A stretch of 64,000 bases of DNA from Roseiarcus sp963761435. Its GTDB lineage: Bacteria; Pseudomonadota; Alphaproteobacteria; Rhizobiales; Beijerinckiaceae. Numbering within the stretch: the first letter of the stretch is position 1; each line of letters starts with the position of its first letter. This document shows positions 42,981 through 52,489 of this stretch, piece after piece. Location: contig CAVXHJ010000010.1 in the NCBI GenBank assembly GCA_963761435.1, positions 806,001-870,000 on the forward strand, given 5' to 3'. Under the pieces are notes generated by a model, which was not told the origin of the DNA, made no database searches, and saw only the letters and a program-made list of their open reading frames with translations. Both the position numbers and the translations under genes were made by a program.

Positions 42981-44210
42981 ATGACCACCCTCTCGCTTGC
43001 CATGATCGTCAGAAACGAAGGCGCGACGATCGAGCGGGCGCTGAATTCGGCCAGACCATTCGCCGATGAGATGATCGTGGTCGACACCGGCTCGACCGAC
43101 GACACCGTGGCCAAAGCGAGGGCCATGGGCGCCCAAGTGCGTCATTTCGTCTGGAGCGACGATTTCGCCGCGGCGCGCAACCACTCGTTTTCCCAGTGCG
43201 CGATGGACTGGGTCATCTGGCTCGACGGCGACGACGTGATTTCGCCGGAGAACCAAAGCCGCATCCTCGACCTCAAGCGGAACGTGTTGGACGACGAGCT
43301 CGAGGCGATCTACCTGCGCTACGTCTACCCGCCTTTCGAGCAGTGGCGGGAGCGCATGGCGAGGCGGGACCTGTTCGTCAAAAAGAAGCTCGCCTGGAAG
43401 CAGCCCATCCATGAGGTGATCGACGGCATCGACGCGCGGAAGGTCCGATATTTCGGCGAGATCGCGATCCTGCACGACACCCCGCCCGACCGCCACGCTC
43501 TCAAGAAGGATCGCAACATCTCAATTCTGCGCAAACACTACGCGAGCGGAGCGACCGACGACCGCAGCCTCTTTGTCTACGCCGTCGAGTGCCTGCACAG
43601 CCTGCTTAAAGAGGAAGGCGAACAGGTCCTCGATCGCTTCTTTCATCAGGTTAAATTCTCGGAGTATCGCTATGAAATATATTGCAAAATGTACAGTTTC
43701 TACGCCCACTTTGGCGAGCTTGAGCGGGCGGTCGGCGCGCTCTCCCGCGCGATCGCGGAGGACCCGGGACGCGCGGAGGCCTATTACAGGCTCGGCCGGC
43801 ACCTGAGCGACAAGGCCGACCGCCCGGCCGCGGCTATTCCGCTCTTGACGACCGCCAGCATGATCCCGATTCCCCAAGATGGGACCCCGGAAGCGGAGGC
43901 CTACGCCCACGGCCCCTGGGAAGCGCTCTGCCGGGCCCAGTTCCGGCTCGGGAATCTCGCCGCGGCCCGCAGCCTTGCGGCCGAGGCGCTCGCGCGGAAG
44001 GCGCCGGACGCCAAATGGCTTGGGGAACTGGCGCGGTCGGAAGAGCCCGGCCCGGCGCGCGAACTTCTGCCGCCGCAATGGCGGGAGTGGACGGAAGGCA
44101 ACCTCGGCAAAGGCGTGCCGCGCTGGACGATCGTTCGGATCCTCGAAGAGAACGGCTTCGGCCCAGGGCAGATCATCGAGGCTCTGAGAGGGTTCGACCG
44201 ATCGTCGTAG
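42981..44210 (+). CDS. GT2 glycosyltransferase with C-terminal TPR region
   Basis: 409 residues. N-terminal GT2 domain of the SunS/LgtF-like group: LSLAMIVRNEGATIERALNS, MIVVDTGSTDDTVAKARAMG, FAAARNHSFSQCAMDWVIWL with DGDD as metal motif. From about 190 on, helical TPR-like repeats (FYAHFGELERAVGALSRAIA, AEAYYRLGRHLSDKADRPAA). Enzymes of this layout glycosylate proteins or build surface glycans. Acceptor unknown. Confidence 0.86.
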   Translation: MTTLSLAMIVRNEGATIERALNSARPFADEMIVVDTGSTDDTVAKARAMGAQVRHFVWSDDFAAARNHSFSQCAMDWVIWLDGDDVISPENQSRILDLKRNVLDDELEAIYLRYVYPPFEQWRERMARRDLFVKKKLAWKQPIHEVIDGIDARKVRYFGEIAILHDTPPDRHALKKDRNISILRKHYASGATDDRSLFVYAVECLHSLLKEEGEQVLDRFFHQVKFSEYRYEIYCKMYSFYAHFGELERAVGALSRAIAEDPGRAEAYYRLGRHLSDKADRPAAAIPLLTTASMIPIPQDGTPEAEAYAHGPWEALCRAQFRLGNLAAARSLAAEALARKAPDAKWLGELARSEEPGPARELLPPQWREWTEGNLGKGVPRWTIVRILEENGFGPGQIIEALRGFDRSS

Positions 44211-44453
44211 CCGCCCGCCGCCGCCCGAAGGGAGCGGGCTCACGATGCGGCCGGCTGGGCGACGTCGGTAGTGTCTCCTTACCGCCCTTCAGCCCACCCT
44301 TGCGATGAGGCTCCCTGTGGAATCGCGTGGCGCGTCATCAATCTCGCCCGTTGCGATCTTCGCGATCAGGACGGCGCGCGCATTCACGTCGGCGGGGCTC
44401 TTCTCGACTTTAGGGTCGGTCGGCATCGGGCTTGCCGTTCTTCGTTCCAAAAG

Positions 44454-44804
44454 TTAATGGCACACGGACCCCCATTTATCACGTTGTTGACCATTTCTAC
44501 GAATTGAGTAAGTGTGAAATCTGCCGTCCGAAAGGACCTCAGTTTGGCGATACTTACTGCCAGTATGGATGACGCCTGAAGAGAGCGCCCAAGTGTCGGG
44601 CCCCCGTGGGTCCGTCGTAGTGCCAGATCCCCAAAAATGCTGGCCGTTAGCTGCAAATCTGTCCCAGTCGCCGGCGTCCCAACAGATTTTTCTGCCTGAG
44701 ATGTCGCTTGCGGTAATTAGCCTCCCTTGCTGCGAAACCGCGCCGGAATTCCATATCATGGCGAGCATGGCGACAATCCCAATTCGAACCTTAGTCGGGT
44801 CCAA
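44454..44804 (-). CDS. Secreted hypothetical protein
   Basis: About 116 residues. A short hydrophobic start (KVRIGIVAMLAMIWNSGAVS) looks like a signal peptide; the mature part has spaced aromatic and Gly residues (KICWDAGDWDRFAANGQHFW, GVIHTGSKYRQTEVLSDGRF). Similar small secreted proteins of unknown function occur in Bradyrhizobium relatives. Start uncertain: TTG 44804 follows GGTGAGG; the frame is open to 44909, and ATG 44768 is another choice. The region is less GC-rich than its neighbours. Confidence 0.55.
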   Translation of the reverse strand: MDPTKVRIGIVAMLAMIWNSGAVSQQGRLITASDISGRKICWDAGDWDRFAANGQHFWGSGTTTDPRGPDTWALSSGVIHTGSKYRQTEVLSDGRFHTYSIRRNGQQRDKWGSVCH

Positions 44805-44977
44805 TTGCGCCTCACCAAATTGAATCAGGCATACGCGCCCTTGCTTTCCGTCAAGCATAGCACGGGACATCGAAGCGACGCGAGCGCGCGTCAACCCATC
44901 AAATTTCAAACTGAGACACTACCGCGACATCGCCCTGTCTTGACTGACGTTGCGGCGAATCACGCAACGATGCGCCC

Positions 44978-46073
44978 ATGGATTCTGTCGACGCCGACGC
45001 GATGGCCGTCGCGCCGGCTCGGGCGGGCGCGGACGAGGCGGTCGAATACACGCTCTCGAACGGCATGGCGGCGCGGCTGGCGAGCCTCGACGTCTCGATC
45101 GCATTTTCGTCCTATCAGTCCGGCATTCTCTATTTCCTCGGCCGCGGCCGCGAGGGCGCCCATCTTCATCAGTCGGTGTTGCCGAAGCCGATGGGAATCT
45201 CGGTCGATGGCCCGGGCCGGCTGACGCTCGCCTCGGGCGCCCAGGTCGTGCGATTTGAGAATGTCCTCGCGCCCCACGAGCGCATCAACGACTGCTTCGA
45301 CGCCTGCTACGTCCCGCGCACCTTCCATCTCACCGGCGACCTCGACCTGCACGACATCGGCGTCGATCGCGACGACCGGCCGATCTTCGTCAACACGCGG
45401 TTCAACTGCCTGGCGACGCTGTCGCCCCGGCATAGTTTCGCGCCGGTCTGGAAGCCGCCGTTCGTCTCTGGCCTGCTCGACGGCGACAAGTGCCACCTCA
45501 ACGGGCTCGCCATGCGCAGGGGCAAGCCGGCCTATGTCACCGCGGCGAGCCGCTCGGACGTCATCGACGGCTGGCGCGACCGGCGCGCGGCCGGCGGCGT
45601 CCTCATCGACGTCGAAGCCGACACGATCGTCTGCGAGGGCCTGTCGATGCCGCATTCGCCGCGGATCCATCGCGGCGAATTGTGGCTCCTGAATTCGGGG
45701 ACGGGCGAACTCGGCGCGGTCGAGGGCCTGAGCGAGGGCGAGGGCCGGTTTGCGCCCCGCGCCTTCTGCCCCGGCTTTCTCCGCGGCCTCGCCTTCCACG
45801 ACAAATACGCTTTCGTCGGCCTGTCGAAGCCGCGCTACAAACGCTTCGAGGGGCTGGCGCTCGACGGAAGGCTGAGAAAGGCCGACGCCGAGCCCTGGTG
45901 CGGGGTGCAGATCATCGACCTCGACACCGGCGGCTGCGTCGACTGGCTCCGGATCGACGGCGCGGTCGGCGAGCTTTACGACGTCGCGGTCATTCCAGGC
46001 TTCGCCCGCCCGATGGCGCTGACCCCGTTTTCCGGGCGAAGCCGCGGCGCTCGTCACCTTCGAGGCCCAGTGA
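44978..46073 (+). pseudogene. TIGR03032 family protein, late +1 frameshift
   Basis: Protein of about 364 residues if one base is removed. Family features: NGMAARLASLDVSIAFSSYQ, LHDIGVDRDDRPIFVNTRFN, CHLNGLAMRRGKPAYVTAAS, IHRGELWLLNSGTGELGAVE, and ELYDVAVIPGFARPMALTPF. At 46031-46040 (TCCGGGCGAA) one extra base shifts the frame; dropping it gives FSGEAAALVTFEAQ and a stop at 46071-46073, the normal ending. The uncorrected frame adds about 45 unrelated residues. The fold is beta-propeller-like; function unknown, often near glycan genes. Confidence 0.8.
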
Positions 46074-46501
46074 ACGCGAGGCCGTTTCGGCCGCCCTTGC
46101 GTAAAGCTCGTCGGCCGGGCAGCCTCGAGCAAGAACGGCGCGTCGCGCGAGCCTTCTGCGCCGCGCGCGGAGGCGCGTCCCTCGAGCGGACCCATTAGAG
46201 CGTGTTGCGGTTTGATGGGTTCGTCATTGCGAGGAGCGCAGCGACGAAGCAATCCAGAGAACGAAGGGCGCTCTACGATCCCTGGATTGCTTCGCTCCGC
46301 TCGCAACGACGGCTATGGTTCGACCCAAATGCAATTTGCTCTAAAAGCGCGCGTAATGCCGCTGAAGCAACGCTCGGAAACTGCGCACTCGTCTGCCCTG
46401 AGATCGTTGCGTGTGCTGACCGCCCCGGATCAACAGGCGCTGGCGCGACGCCTCTTCAACAGAATGAGCGCTTGATGTCGGTTCCGGCCACCGCCCCAAT
46501 T
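46074..46501. other. Gap between the TIGR03032 gene and the HWE kinase
   Basis: 428 bases. Holds the palindromic repeat listed separately (46222-46311); the remainder (46312-46501) carries no gene I can support, although frames are open on the plus strand. Confidence 0.45.
46222..46311. repeat. Interspersed palindromic repeat element
   Basis: Left arm 46222-46257 (CGTCATTGCGAGGAGCGCAG onward to AATCCAG), right arm 46282-46311 (CTGGATTGCTTCGCTCCGCT onward to CGACG), spacer 24. The arms are reverse complements apart from a few bases. This is the CATTGCGAGGAGCG...GCTCGCAATGACG type known from many alphaproteobacterial genomes; the RNA would fold into one long hairpin. Confidence 0.8.
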
Positions 46502-47209
46502 CTAAATTTGTTGTTGAATTGCGGCCAACGGGACATCAATTTCGCAGACCACGCCGCCCGGCTTGAATTGCATTCGCGTCGAGCCCGAGAATTGCTCCGC
46601 GAAGCCTTTTTCGATCAAAAACATCCCGAAGCTTCGACGAGACGGCTCTCCAACGGGAGGACCTCCCCTTTCGCTCCATTTGAAGTGAAATGTACCGCCG
46701 CGCTCATTGACTTTCGTCGCGATGTTCACGTGTCCATTGGGGACTGTCAGCGCCCCATGTTTGCTCGCATTCGTACACAATTCATTGATCGTCATAACGA
46801 AGGGGAGGGCTGCGGCGGGATTGATCCGTATCGGCGTGGGTTGGATTCGGAATTGCTGGCGACCGGGCGTTTCAAAAGGTTCAATCGCTGTTTTCAACAA
46901 TTCAGGCAGCATCGCGCCCGCCCAACTCGTCCGCAGAAGCAGGTCATGGACCCGACCTAAAGCAGCAAACCGCGCCGAGATCGCCTCGCCAGCGTGCGGC
47001 AAATCAACGGCGGTGCGCACACTTTGGTTGGTTATCGACTGCACGATAGCCAGGGTGTTTTTCACCCGGTGATGCAATTCTTCCAGTATGAGCCGCTGTA
47101 GTTTTTCGGCGCTATCGCGTCTTGCGGCGTCAGTCGCGGCGAGATCAAGAAGCCTCCGCAGAGTAGCGTTCTCGAGTTCAAGTTTGAAATCGCCTTCGCT
47201 CATTTCCAC
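46502..47209 (-). CDS. HWE/HisKA_2-family sensor histidine kinase
   Basis: 235 residues, cytoplasmic, no sensor domain. A short N-terminal coiled coil (LELENATLRRLLDLAATDAA) precedes the dimerisation/phospho-acceptor motif ELHHRVKNTLAIVQSITNQS (phospho-His47). The ATPase part has the N-box NELCTNASKHGAL and a degenerate G-box (SFGMFLIEKGF). HWE kinases in this order often feed the general stress response through PhyR. No response regulator adjacent. GTG start at 47209; ATG 47203 equally possible. Confidence 0.88.
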   Translation of the reverse strand: MEMSEGDFKLELENATLRRLLDLAATDAARRDSAEKLQRLILEELHHRVKNTLAIVQSITNQSVRTAVDLPHAGEAISARFAALGRVHDLLLRTSWAGAMLPELLKTAIEPFETPGRQQFRIQPTPIRINPAAALPFVMTINELCTNASKHGALTVPNGHVNIATKVNERGGTFHFKWSERGGPPVGEPSRRSFGMFLIEKGFAEQFSGSTRMQFKPGGVVCEIDVPLAAIQQQI

Positions 47210-47334
47210 AAAACCCGCGAGTTGGGGTACTGATACCGCCCGACAGTCTCGCCGTCGATACTCCCCGGTCCCTTGATCGGCGCTCCTTCAATTTGGCTGC
47301 AGCGTGAACAGGACAGTTCGCCGGGTCTTCGAGA

Positions 47335-48516
47335 CTAAACCCGGAAGTGCTTCGACAGCTTCAGCCCCTGGTGCTGGTAGTTCGAGCTCGCGTCCGAGCC
47401 GTAGAGCTCGTCGGCGGGGCCGGCGAGCTTCTCGTAGACGAGGCGCCCGACCGGCTGGGCGTCCTCGAGCAGGAACGGCACGTCGCGCGAGCGCACCTCC
47501 AGCACCGCGCGCGCCGAGGGGCGCCCGTCCGCCCCCTGCCCGAAGCCGGGATCGAAGAAGCCGGCGTAATGGACGCGAAACTCGCCGATCGCCGGGTCGA
47601 TCGGCGCCATCTCGGCGGCGAGATCGGCCGGGATCTGCACCTTCTCGCGGGAGGCGAGAATATAGAACTCGTCGGGATCGAGGATCAGCCGCCGGTCCTC
47701 GCGGGCGTGAATCGGCTCCCAGAAATCCGCCACGGCGTAGCCGCGCAGGCGACTGACGTCGATGACGTCGCTGTTCTTGATCGCCCGATAGCCGACAATG
47801 CTCTCGCCGAGACCGCCGAGATCGACCCGCAGGACGACGCCTTCGCGCAAGTCGAGCTGGCCGTCGACAAGCGGGGAGACAAGGTGCCGCTTGCGGACGT
47901 CGGCGTCGTCGAGGGTGAACGTATGCCTGTCGCGCTGCTGGGGATGGCGGCTGCGGAACCGGACCTGGCTCAGCTTCGACCCCGCCTTGACGCGGACGCT
48001 GAAGCTGCGCGGCGAAATCTCGAGCCATAGCTCGCCCTTGTAGTCGAGCGGCACGTCGTCGAAGGCCTCCGCGCCATCGACGATGAGGCGAGTGAAGATG
48101 TCGAGCCGGCCGGTCGAGCTCTTCGGGTTCGCGGCGCCCGAGAGGTTGGGCCTGAGCTCGAGCCGCTCCATCAGCCGGGCGACATAGACGATGCCCTTCT
48201 CGAGCACCGCCCCCTTGCCGGCGAGCGACACCGGCTCGGCGTTGAGGCTCTTGAGCCGTTCGCGCACCGAGCATCCGCGTCCCGGCAGGAAGCTCGCACG
48301 GACCCGATAGGCCTCCTTGCTGATCCTCAAGTCCAGGCTCGCGGGCTGGAGCTGCGACGGCTCCAAGTCGGTTTCCGAGCGGATCAGCTTGCGGCCGATC
48401 ATCGCCCTGATCTTCTGCCGCCCGAACAGACCGAACGGGGCTGAGAACAAGGCGTCGGCCACGCCGGGCTCGGCGGCGTCGAGGATCACAGGCAGCAGCG
48501 GCCGGGTCGGGGTCAA
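47335..48516 (-). CDS. dcd: dCTP deaminase, long alphaproteobacterial form
   Basis: 393 residues, about twice the E. coli Dcd: two tandem dUTPase-like halves as in the Hyphomicrobiales 2'-deoxycytidine 5'-triphosphate deaminases. Seen: LQPASLDLRISKEAYRVRAS, LRPNLSGAANPKSSTGRLDI in the first half, and DPDEFYILASREKVQIPADL with GEFRVHYAGFFDPGFGQGAD in the second, close to the Dcd motif with its catalytic Glu region. Makes dUTP for thymidylate synthesis. The likely start is TTG 48516. Confidence 0.85.
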   Translation of the reverse strand: MTPTRPLLPVILDAAEPGVADALFSAPFGLFGRQKIRAMIGRKLIRSETDLEPSQLQPASLDLRISKEAYRVRASFLPGRGCSVRERLKSLNAEPVSLAGKGAVLEKGIVYVARLMERLELRPNLSGAANPKSSTGRLDIFTRLIVDGAEAFDDVPLDYKGELWLEISPRSFSVRVKAGSKLSQVRFRSRHPQQRDRHTFTLDDADVRKRHLVSPLVDGQLDLREGVVLRVDLGGLGESIVGYRAIKNSDVIDVSRLRGYAVADFWEPIHAREDRRLILDPDEFYILASREKVQIPADLAAEMAPIDPAIGEFRVHYAGFFDPGFGQGADGRPSARAVLEVRSRDVPFLLEDAQPVGRLVYEKLAGPADELYGSDASSNYQHQGLKLSKHFRV

Positions 48517-48575
48517 ATGGCGAGCCTCGAAGGGCGGTTCAAGTTGTTAGCGCCGCGCAGCCTCGAAGCCAAGAC

Positions 48576-48632
48576 TTGGCCTTGAAGGGAGGACTTGGCC
48601 GCGCGGGGAAGTGCTTGGCCCTGAAGGCTTGG
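48576..48632. repeat. TTGG tracts at about 20-base spacing
   Basis: TTGG begins at 48576, 48595, 48615 and 48629 in the divergent gap 48517-48814 between dcd and the methyltransferase gene; three of them read CTTGGCC. Spacings 19, 20 and 14. Similar in kind to the tracts at 8976, 11255 and 31215, but less regular. Confidence 0.4.
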
Positions 48633-48814
48633 TCAAAACTCAATCGCCTGCGTGCGCCGATGACCGCCCGGTGGACGGAGGTTGCGTCCTTCAGTGAAAT
48701 TTTCCGCGCTGTTGACGTACGATTTCTGCCGGGCGAGTGTGCGGCGCCAATTCGGGCGCCCGGCGAACAGAGAACAGTAAGCGCAGCCTGCCGTCGGGCA
48801 TGGGGGGAAAATCG

Positions 48815-49630
48815 ATGAATCCGAACAAGGCGCTTTGGGAGAAAGGCGACTTTACCCGCATCGCCGCGAGCATGCGCGAGAGCGGCGAGGCCCTCGTCGG
48901 CGCGTTCGGGATCAAAAGCGGTCTCAAGGTCCTTGATCTCGGATGCGGCGATGGCACAACGGCCCTGCCGGCGGCGAGGCTTGGCGCGGATGTGCTTGGC
49001 GTGGACATCGCAAGCAACCTTGTCGAGGCCGGAAACCGTCGCGCGAGGGAGCTGGGTCTCGCCAACCTCACCTTCAAGGAAGGAGACGCGTCAGACCTGC
49101 GCGGGCTGCCGGACAAGACGTTCGACCTCGTCGTCAGCATATTCGGCGCCATGTTCGCGCCGAAGCCGTTTGATGTGGCCAAGGAGATGGTGCGCGTAAC
49201 CCGTTCCGGGGGCCGCATCGTCATGGGGAATTGGATTCCGGGCGACCCGACCCTGGTCGCCCAAATCCTGAAAATCAGCGCGGCCTACACGCCCCCTCCG
49301 CCGGAAGGTTTCATCAGCCCGATGACGTGGGGAATCGAGGCCAATGTGATCGAGCGATTTGGGAGCGCCGGAGTTCCAAGGGAGAACGTGTCGTTTGCCC
49401 GGGACACGTACAAGTTCAACTTCCGCGGGACCCCGTCCGGGCTGGTGGACGAGTTCCAGCACTACTACGGCCCGACCATGAACGCCTTCGAGGCGGCGGA
49501 AAAGAGCGGAGGCGCGGCCAAACTCCGGAAAGAGCTGGACGCGCTGTTCGAGAGCCAAAATACAAGCTCCCGCAAGGACGCCACTTCGATCCCGGCGACG
49601 TTCCTGCGCGTGACGGTCGCGGTGAGTTAG
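48815..49630 (+). CDS. Class I SAM-dependent methyltransferase
   Basis: 271 residues. SAM-binding motif I LKVLDLGCGDGTTALPAARL, motif II acidic residue in VLGVDIASNLVEAGN, GDASDLRGLPDKTFDLVVS, then MVRVTRSGGRIVMGNWIPGD. Looks like the UbiE/small-molecule group; the substrate is unknown. ATG 48815 follows GGGGGGAAAATCG, a strong ribosome site. No functional link with its neighbours is visible. Confidence 0.88.
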   Translation: MNPNKALWEKGDFTRIAASMRESGEALVGAFGIKSGLKVLDLGCGDGTTALPAARLGADVLGVDIASNLVEAGNRRARELGLANLTFKEGDASDLRGLPDKTFDLVVSIFGAMFAPKPFDVAKEMVRVTRSGGRIVMGNWIPGDPTLVAQILKISAAYTPPPPEGFISPMTWGIEANVIERFGSAGVPRENVSFARDTYKFNFRGTPSGLVDEFQHYYGPTMNAFEAAEKSGGAAKLRKELDALFESQNTSSRKDATSIPATFLRVTVAVS

Positions 49631-49727
49631 GTTGAGTCCCCGGCGGGACTGAGGCATACGCCCGTCCGAGGGAACCGCTAAGGCGGGACGGCAGTTTGCC
49701 GTGCCGCCGGCCCGTCTGAGGGCGGAG

Positions 49728-51006
49728 ATGGAAAAGGATCGCGCGCCGGATGCCCGCAAGTTCGGCTGGGCGGCCGGCGCCACGAGGCTCGTCGCGCTCG
49801 CCGGGCGGATCGGCGCCGATCCTCTCGAAAGCAGCGACGCAGCCTTGCAGCGGCGTCTGCTCGTGCTGATGAGCCTTGGCACGCTTCCGATGACCGTTCT
49901 CTGGTCGGTGATCTACTTCGCCGCCGGGGCGCCCCTCGCCGCTTCGGCGCCCGCGGTCTATTCGCTCATCACCCCGATGAACACGGCTCTTCTGGGCTGG
50001 AGCCGCAACTTCCGCCTCTACCGCTTCGTTCAGCTTTTGATAACCCTTGTGTTGCCTTGGGTCATGATGATGAGCCTGGGCGGTTTCAAGGAATCAAGCG
50101 CGGTGATCATCTGGGCGGCGCTCTGCCCTGTCGTCTCGCTGTTGGTCGAGGATCTGCCCCGGACCGTGCTCTGGATCGTGGGCTTTGTCCTGCTCCTGAT
50201 CGTGAGCGCCATTCTTCAGCCCTATCTCGCGCGCTCCGGACTGCCCGAGGCGTTCGTGACCTGGTTCTTCGCGCTGAACCTCGGCAGCGTGATCGCCATC
50301 GTCTTCGCGCTTCTCTACTATTTCGTCGGACAGCGAAACTTCTTCGAGGAACGCTCGGAGACGCTGTTGCTCAATATCCTGCCAAAGGAAATCTCCGAAG
50401 CGCTCAAAACCGACCGCGGCGCCATTGCCGCGCATTACGAGTCCGCCAGCGTTCTGTTCGCTGATGTCGTCGGGTTCACGCCGATGGCCGCAACGATGGC
50501 CCCGTTGCGCCTGGTCAACCTGCTCAACGACGTCTTCCATTGCTTCGACGACCTGGTGGAAAAGCACGGTCTCGAGAAGATCAAGACCATCGGCGACTGC
50601 TACATGGTCGCGTCGGGAGTGCCGAGGGAGCGCCCCGACCACGCGGCTGCTCTCGTGCAACTTGCGATCGACATGCGCGAGGCGGTGGCGACGCGCGAGA
50701 TTCGATGACCGCAAGCTCGCGTTCCGCTTCGGCATCAACTCCGGCCCGGTGGTGGCGGGCGTCATCGGCAGAAAGAAGTTCATTTACGACCTCTGGGGCG
50801 CTGCTGTGAACGTGGCGAGCCGCATGGAATCCCAGGGCGCGAGCGGAACCATCCAGATCACCCGCAGCACCCACGACCTGATCGGGGACCAATTCGATTG
50901 CGAATCCCGCGGGACCATCAAGGTGAAAGGCGCCGACGAAATGGAGGTGTGGAGCGTACTCGGGCGTAGAGCTGACCTTCGGCCCACTCTCGAGTCTCTC
51001 GCCTGA
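49728..51006 (+). pseudogene. Membrane adenylate/guanylate cyclase, +1 frameshift
   Basis: Without one base, 425 residues: about six membrane helices (for example VLMSLGTLPMTVLWSVIYFA, LLIVSAILQPYLA, SVIAIVFALLYYFVG) followed by a class III cyclase domain. Metal-binding Asp are in SVLFADVVGFTPMAATM and KIKTIGDCYMVASGVP; the second half has INSGPVVAGVIGRKKFIYDL and WGAAVNVASRMESQGASG, whose Asp/Asn/Arg fit adenylate cyclase. The break is the A at 50700 (GAG-A-TTCGATGAC); the uncorrected frame ends at 50708, losing the transition-state residues. Start at ATG 49728. Confidence 0.85.
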
Positions 51007-51060
51007 CGTCGATCGCCGTGGCCTTGACGCCAAGACATCGCCCCGGCTATGCAGGCCTCT

Positions 51061-51120
51061 CCCGTGGTCATTTGAGCCGGTCGGCTTGCCGCCACGTTAA
51101 ACATCGGGCTAAAAGATCGG
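51061..51120 (+). promoter_or_regulatory. SAM-II riboswitch
   Basis: Matches the SAM-II (metA) riboswitch consensus: P1 stem CGTGG (51063-51067) with CCACG (51092-51096), the conserved TCATTTGAGCCGG and GGCTTGCCGCCACGTTAAAC, then a pseudoknot strand GGGCTAAAAGATCGG. SAM-II riboswitches bind S-adenosylmethionine and hide the ribosome site. Here it lies 66 bases before the metZ start, the class's usual target in alphaproteobacteria. Confidence 0.93.
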
Positions 51121-51185
51121 GGCTTCACGACAATCGGCCTCGTCTTACAAGCCCACGGGCGTCAAGCCCGGAGAGGACTAGAAGA

Positions 51186-52415
51186 ATGACGAGCCCGCGT
51201 AAATCCCGCGATCCGAAGACGCTCCGCCCCGCCACGCAGCTCATCCACGGCGGCTCGCTGCGGTCGCGATTCGAAGAGACCTCCGAAGCGCTCTTTCTCA
51301 CCCAGGGCTATCTCTACGACACGATGGAGATCGCGGAGGCGCGGTTCAAGGGCGAGGACCCGGGCTTCGTCTATTCGCGCTTCTCCAATCCGACGGTCGC
51401 GATGTTCGAGCGGCGGATGGCGCTGCTCGAGGGCGCCGAGGCCGCGCGGGCGACGGCGAGCGGCATGGCCGCGGTCACCGCGAGCCTGATGGGCCAGCTC
51501 AAGGCAGGCGACCACGTCGTCGCCGCGCGGGCGCTGTTCGGCTCGTGTCTCTACGTGGTCGAGGAGCTTCTGCCGCGCTTCGGCGTCGCCTCGACCCTCG
51601 TCGACGGCGCGGACCTCGACGCATGGCGGGCGGCGCTGCGTCCGAACACCAAGACGGCGTTCGTCGAGTCGCCGACCAATCCGACGCTCGAAATCGTCGA
51701 CATCGCCGGCGTCGCCGAGATCATGCATGGGGCTGGCGCGACCTTGGTGGTCGACAATGTGTTCGCGACGCCGCTGCTGCAGCACCCGCTGAAGCTCGGC
51801 GCCGATTGCGTGGTCTATTCGGCGACCAAACACATCGACGGGCAAGGGCGCGTGCTCGGCGGGATCATCCTGGCGAGCGAGAAATTCATCGCCGACAATA
51901 TTCACAATTTCCTGCGCCAGACCGGCCCCTGCCTTTCGCCGTTCAACGCCTGGACCCTTCTCAAATCGCTCGAGACGCTCACGGTGCGCGTTGCGGCTCA
52001 AATGAGCGCCGCCGGCAAGATCGCCGACTACCTCAGCGGTCATCCCGCGGTCGTACGCACGCTCTATCCCGGCCGCGCCGATCACCCCCAGGCGGCGCTG
52101 GCCCGGCGGCAGATGGAGGGCGGCGGCACGATGCTCGCGTTCGAAGTCGCCGGCGGCAAGGCGGCGGCGTTCCGCCTCGCCAACGCGCTCACGATCATCG
52201 GCATCTCGAACAATCTCGGCGACGCCAAGAGCCTCGTCACCCATCCGGAGACGACCACCCACCAGCGGCTCAAGCCCGAGCAGCGCGCCGCGCTCGGCAT
52301 CGCGCCGGGCCTTCTGAGGCTGTCGGTCGGCCTCGAGGACGCCGACGACCTGATCGAGGACTTGGGCCAGGCGCTCGACAAGGCCGTTGCCCCGCGGCGC
52401 CACGCCGCGGAGTGA
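51186..52415 (+). CDS. metZ: O-succinylhomoserine sulfhydrylase
   Basis: 409 residues, PLP enzyme that makes homocysteine from O-succinylhomoserine and sulfide. Cys/Met-metabolism PLP-fold signatures: ATQLIHGGSLRSRFEETSEA, YSRFSNPTVAMFERRMALLE, the PLP lysine in YSATKHIDGQGRVLGG, and THPETTTHQRLKPEQRAALG. Start ATG 51186 with GGAGAGGACTAGAAGA upstream. Controlled by the SAM-II riboswitch in its leader: high SAM should shut translation. Confidence 0.94.
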   Translation: MTSPRKSRDPKTLRPATQLIHGGSLRSRFEETSEALFLTQGYLYDTMEIAEARFKGEDPGFVYSRFSNPTVAMFERRMALLEGAEAARATASGMAAVTASLMGQLKAGDHVVAARALFGSCLYVVEELLPRFGVASTLVDGADLDAWRAALRPNTKTAFVESPTNPTLEIVDIAGVAEIMHGAGATLVVDNVFATPLLQHPLKLGADCVVYSATKHIDGQGRVLGGIILASEKFIADNIHNFLRQTGPCLSPFNAWTLLKSLETLTVRVAAQMSAAGKIADYLSGHPAVVRTLYPGRADHPQAALARRQMEGGGTMLAFEVAGGKAAAFRLANALTIIGISNNLGDAKSLVTHPETTTHQRLKPEQRAALGIAPGLLRLSVGLEDADDLIEDLGQALDKAVAPRRHAAE

Positions 52416-52489
52416 GGATCGCCGGCGCCGTCAACGACCGCGCTTCTTAGCCGCCCGCTCGCCGAGGGCTGGAGCGCGCCTAGATCTGG

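Noticed and set aside
44384..44656. Minus-strand 90-codon frame in the 44.4 kb region
   Set aside because: Overlaps the better-supported secreted protein frame and has no signal or similarity.
46202..46960. Plus-strand 252-codon frame across the palindromic repeat and the HWE kinase
   Set aside because: Starts inside the repeat and runs antisense to a clear histidine kinase.
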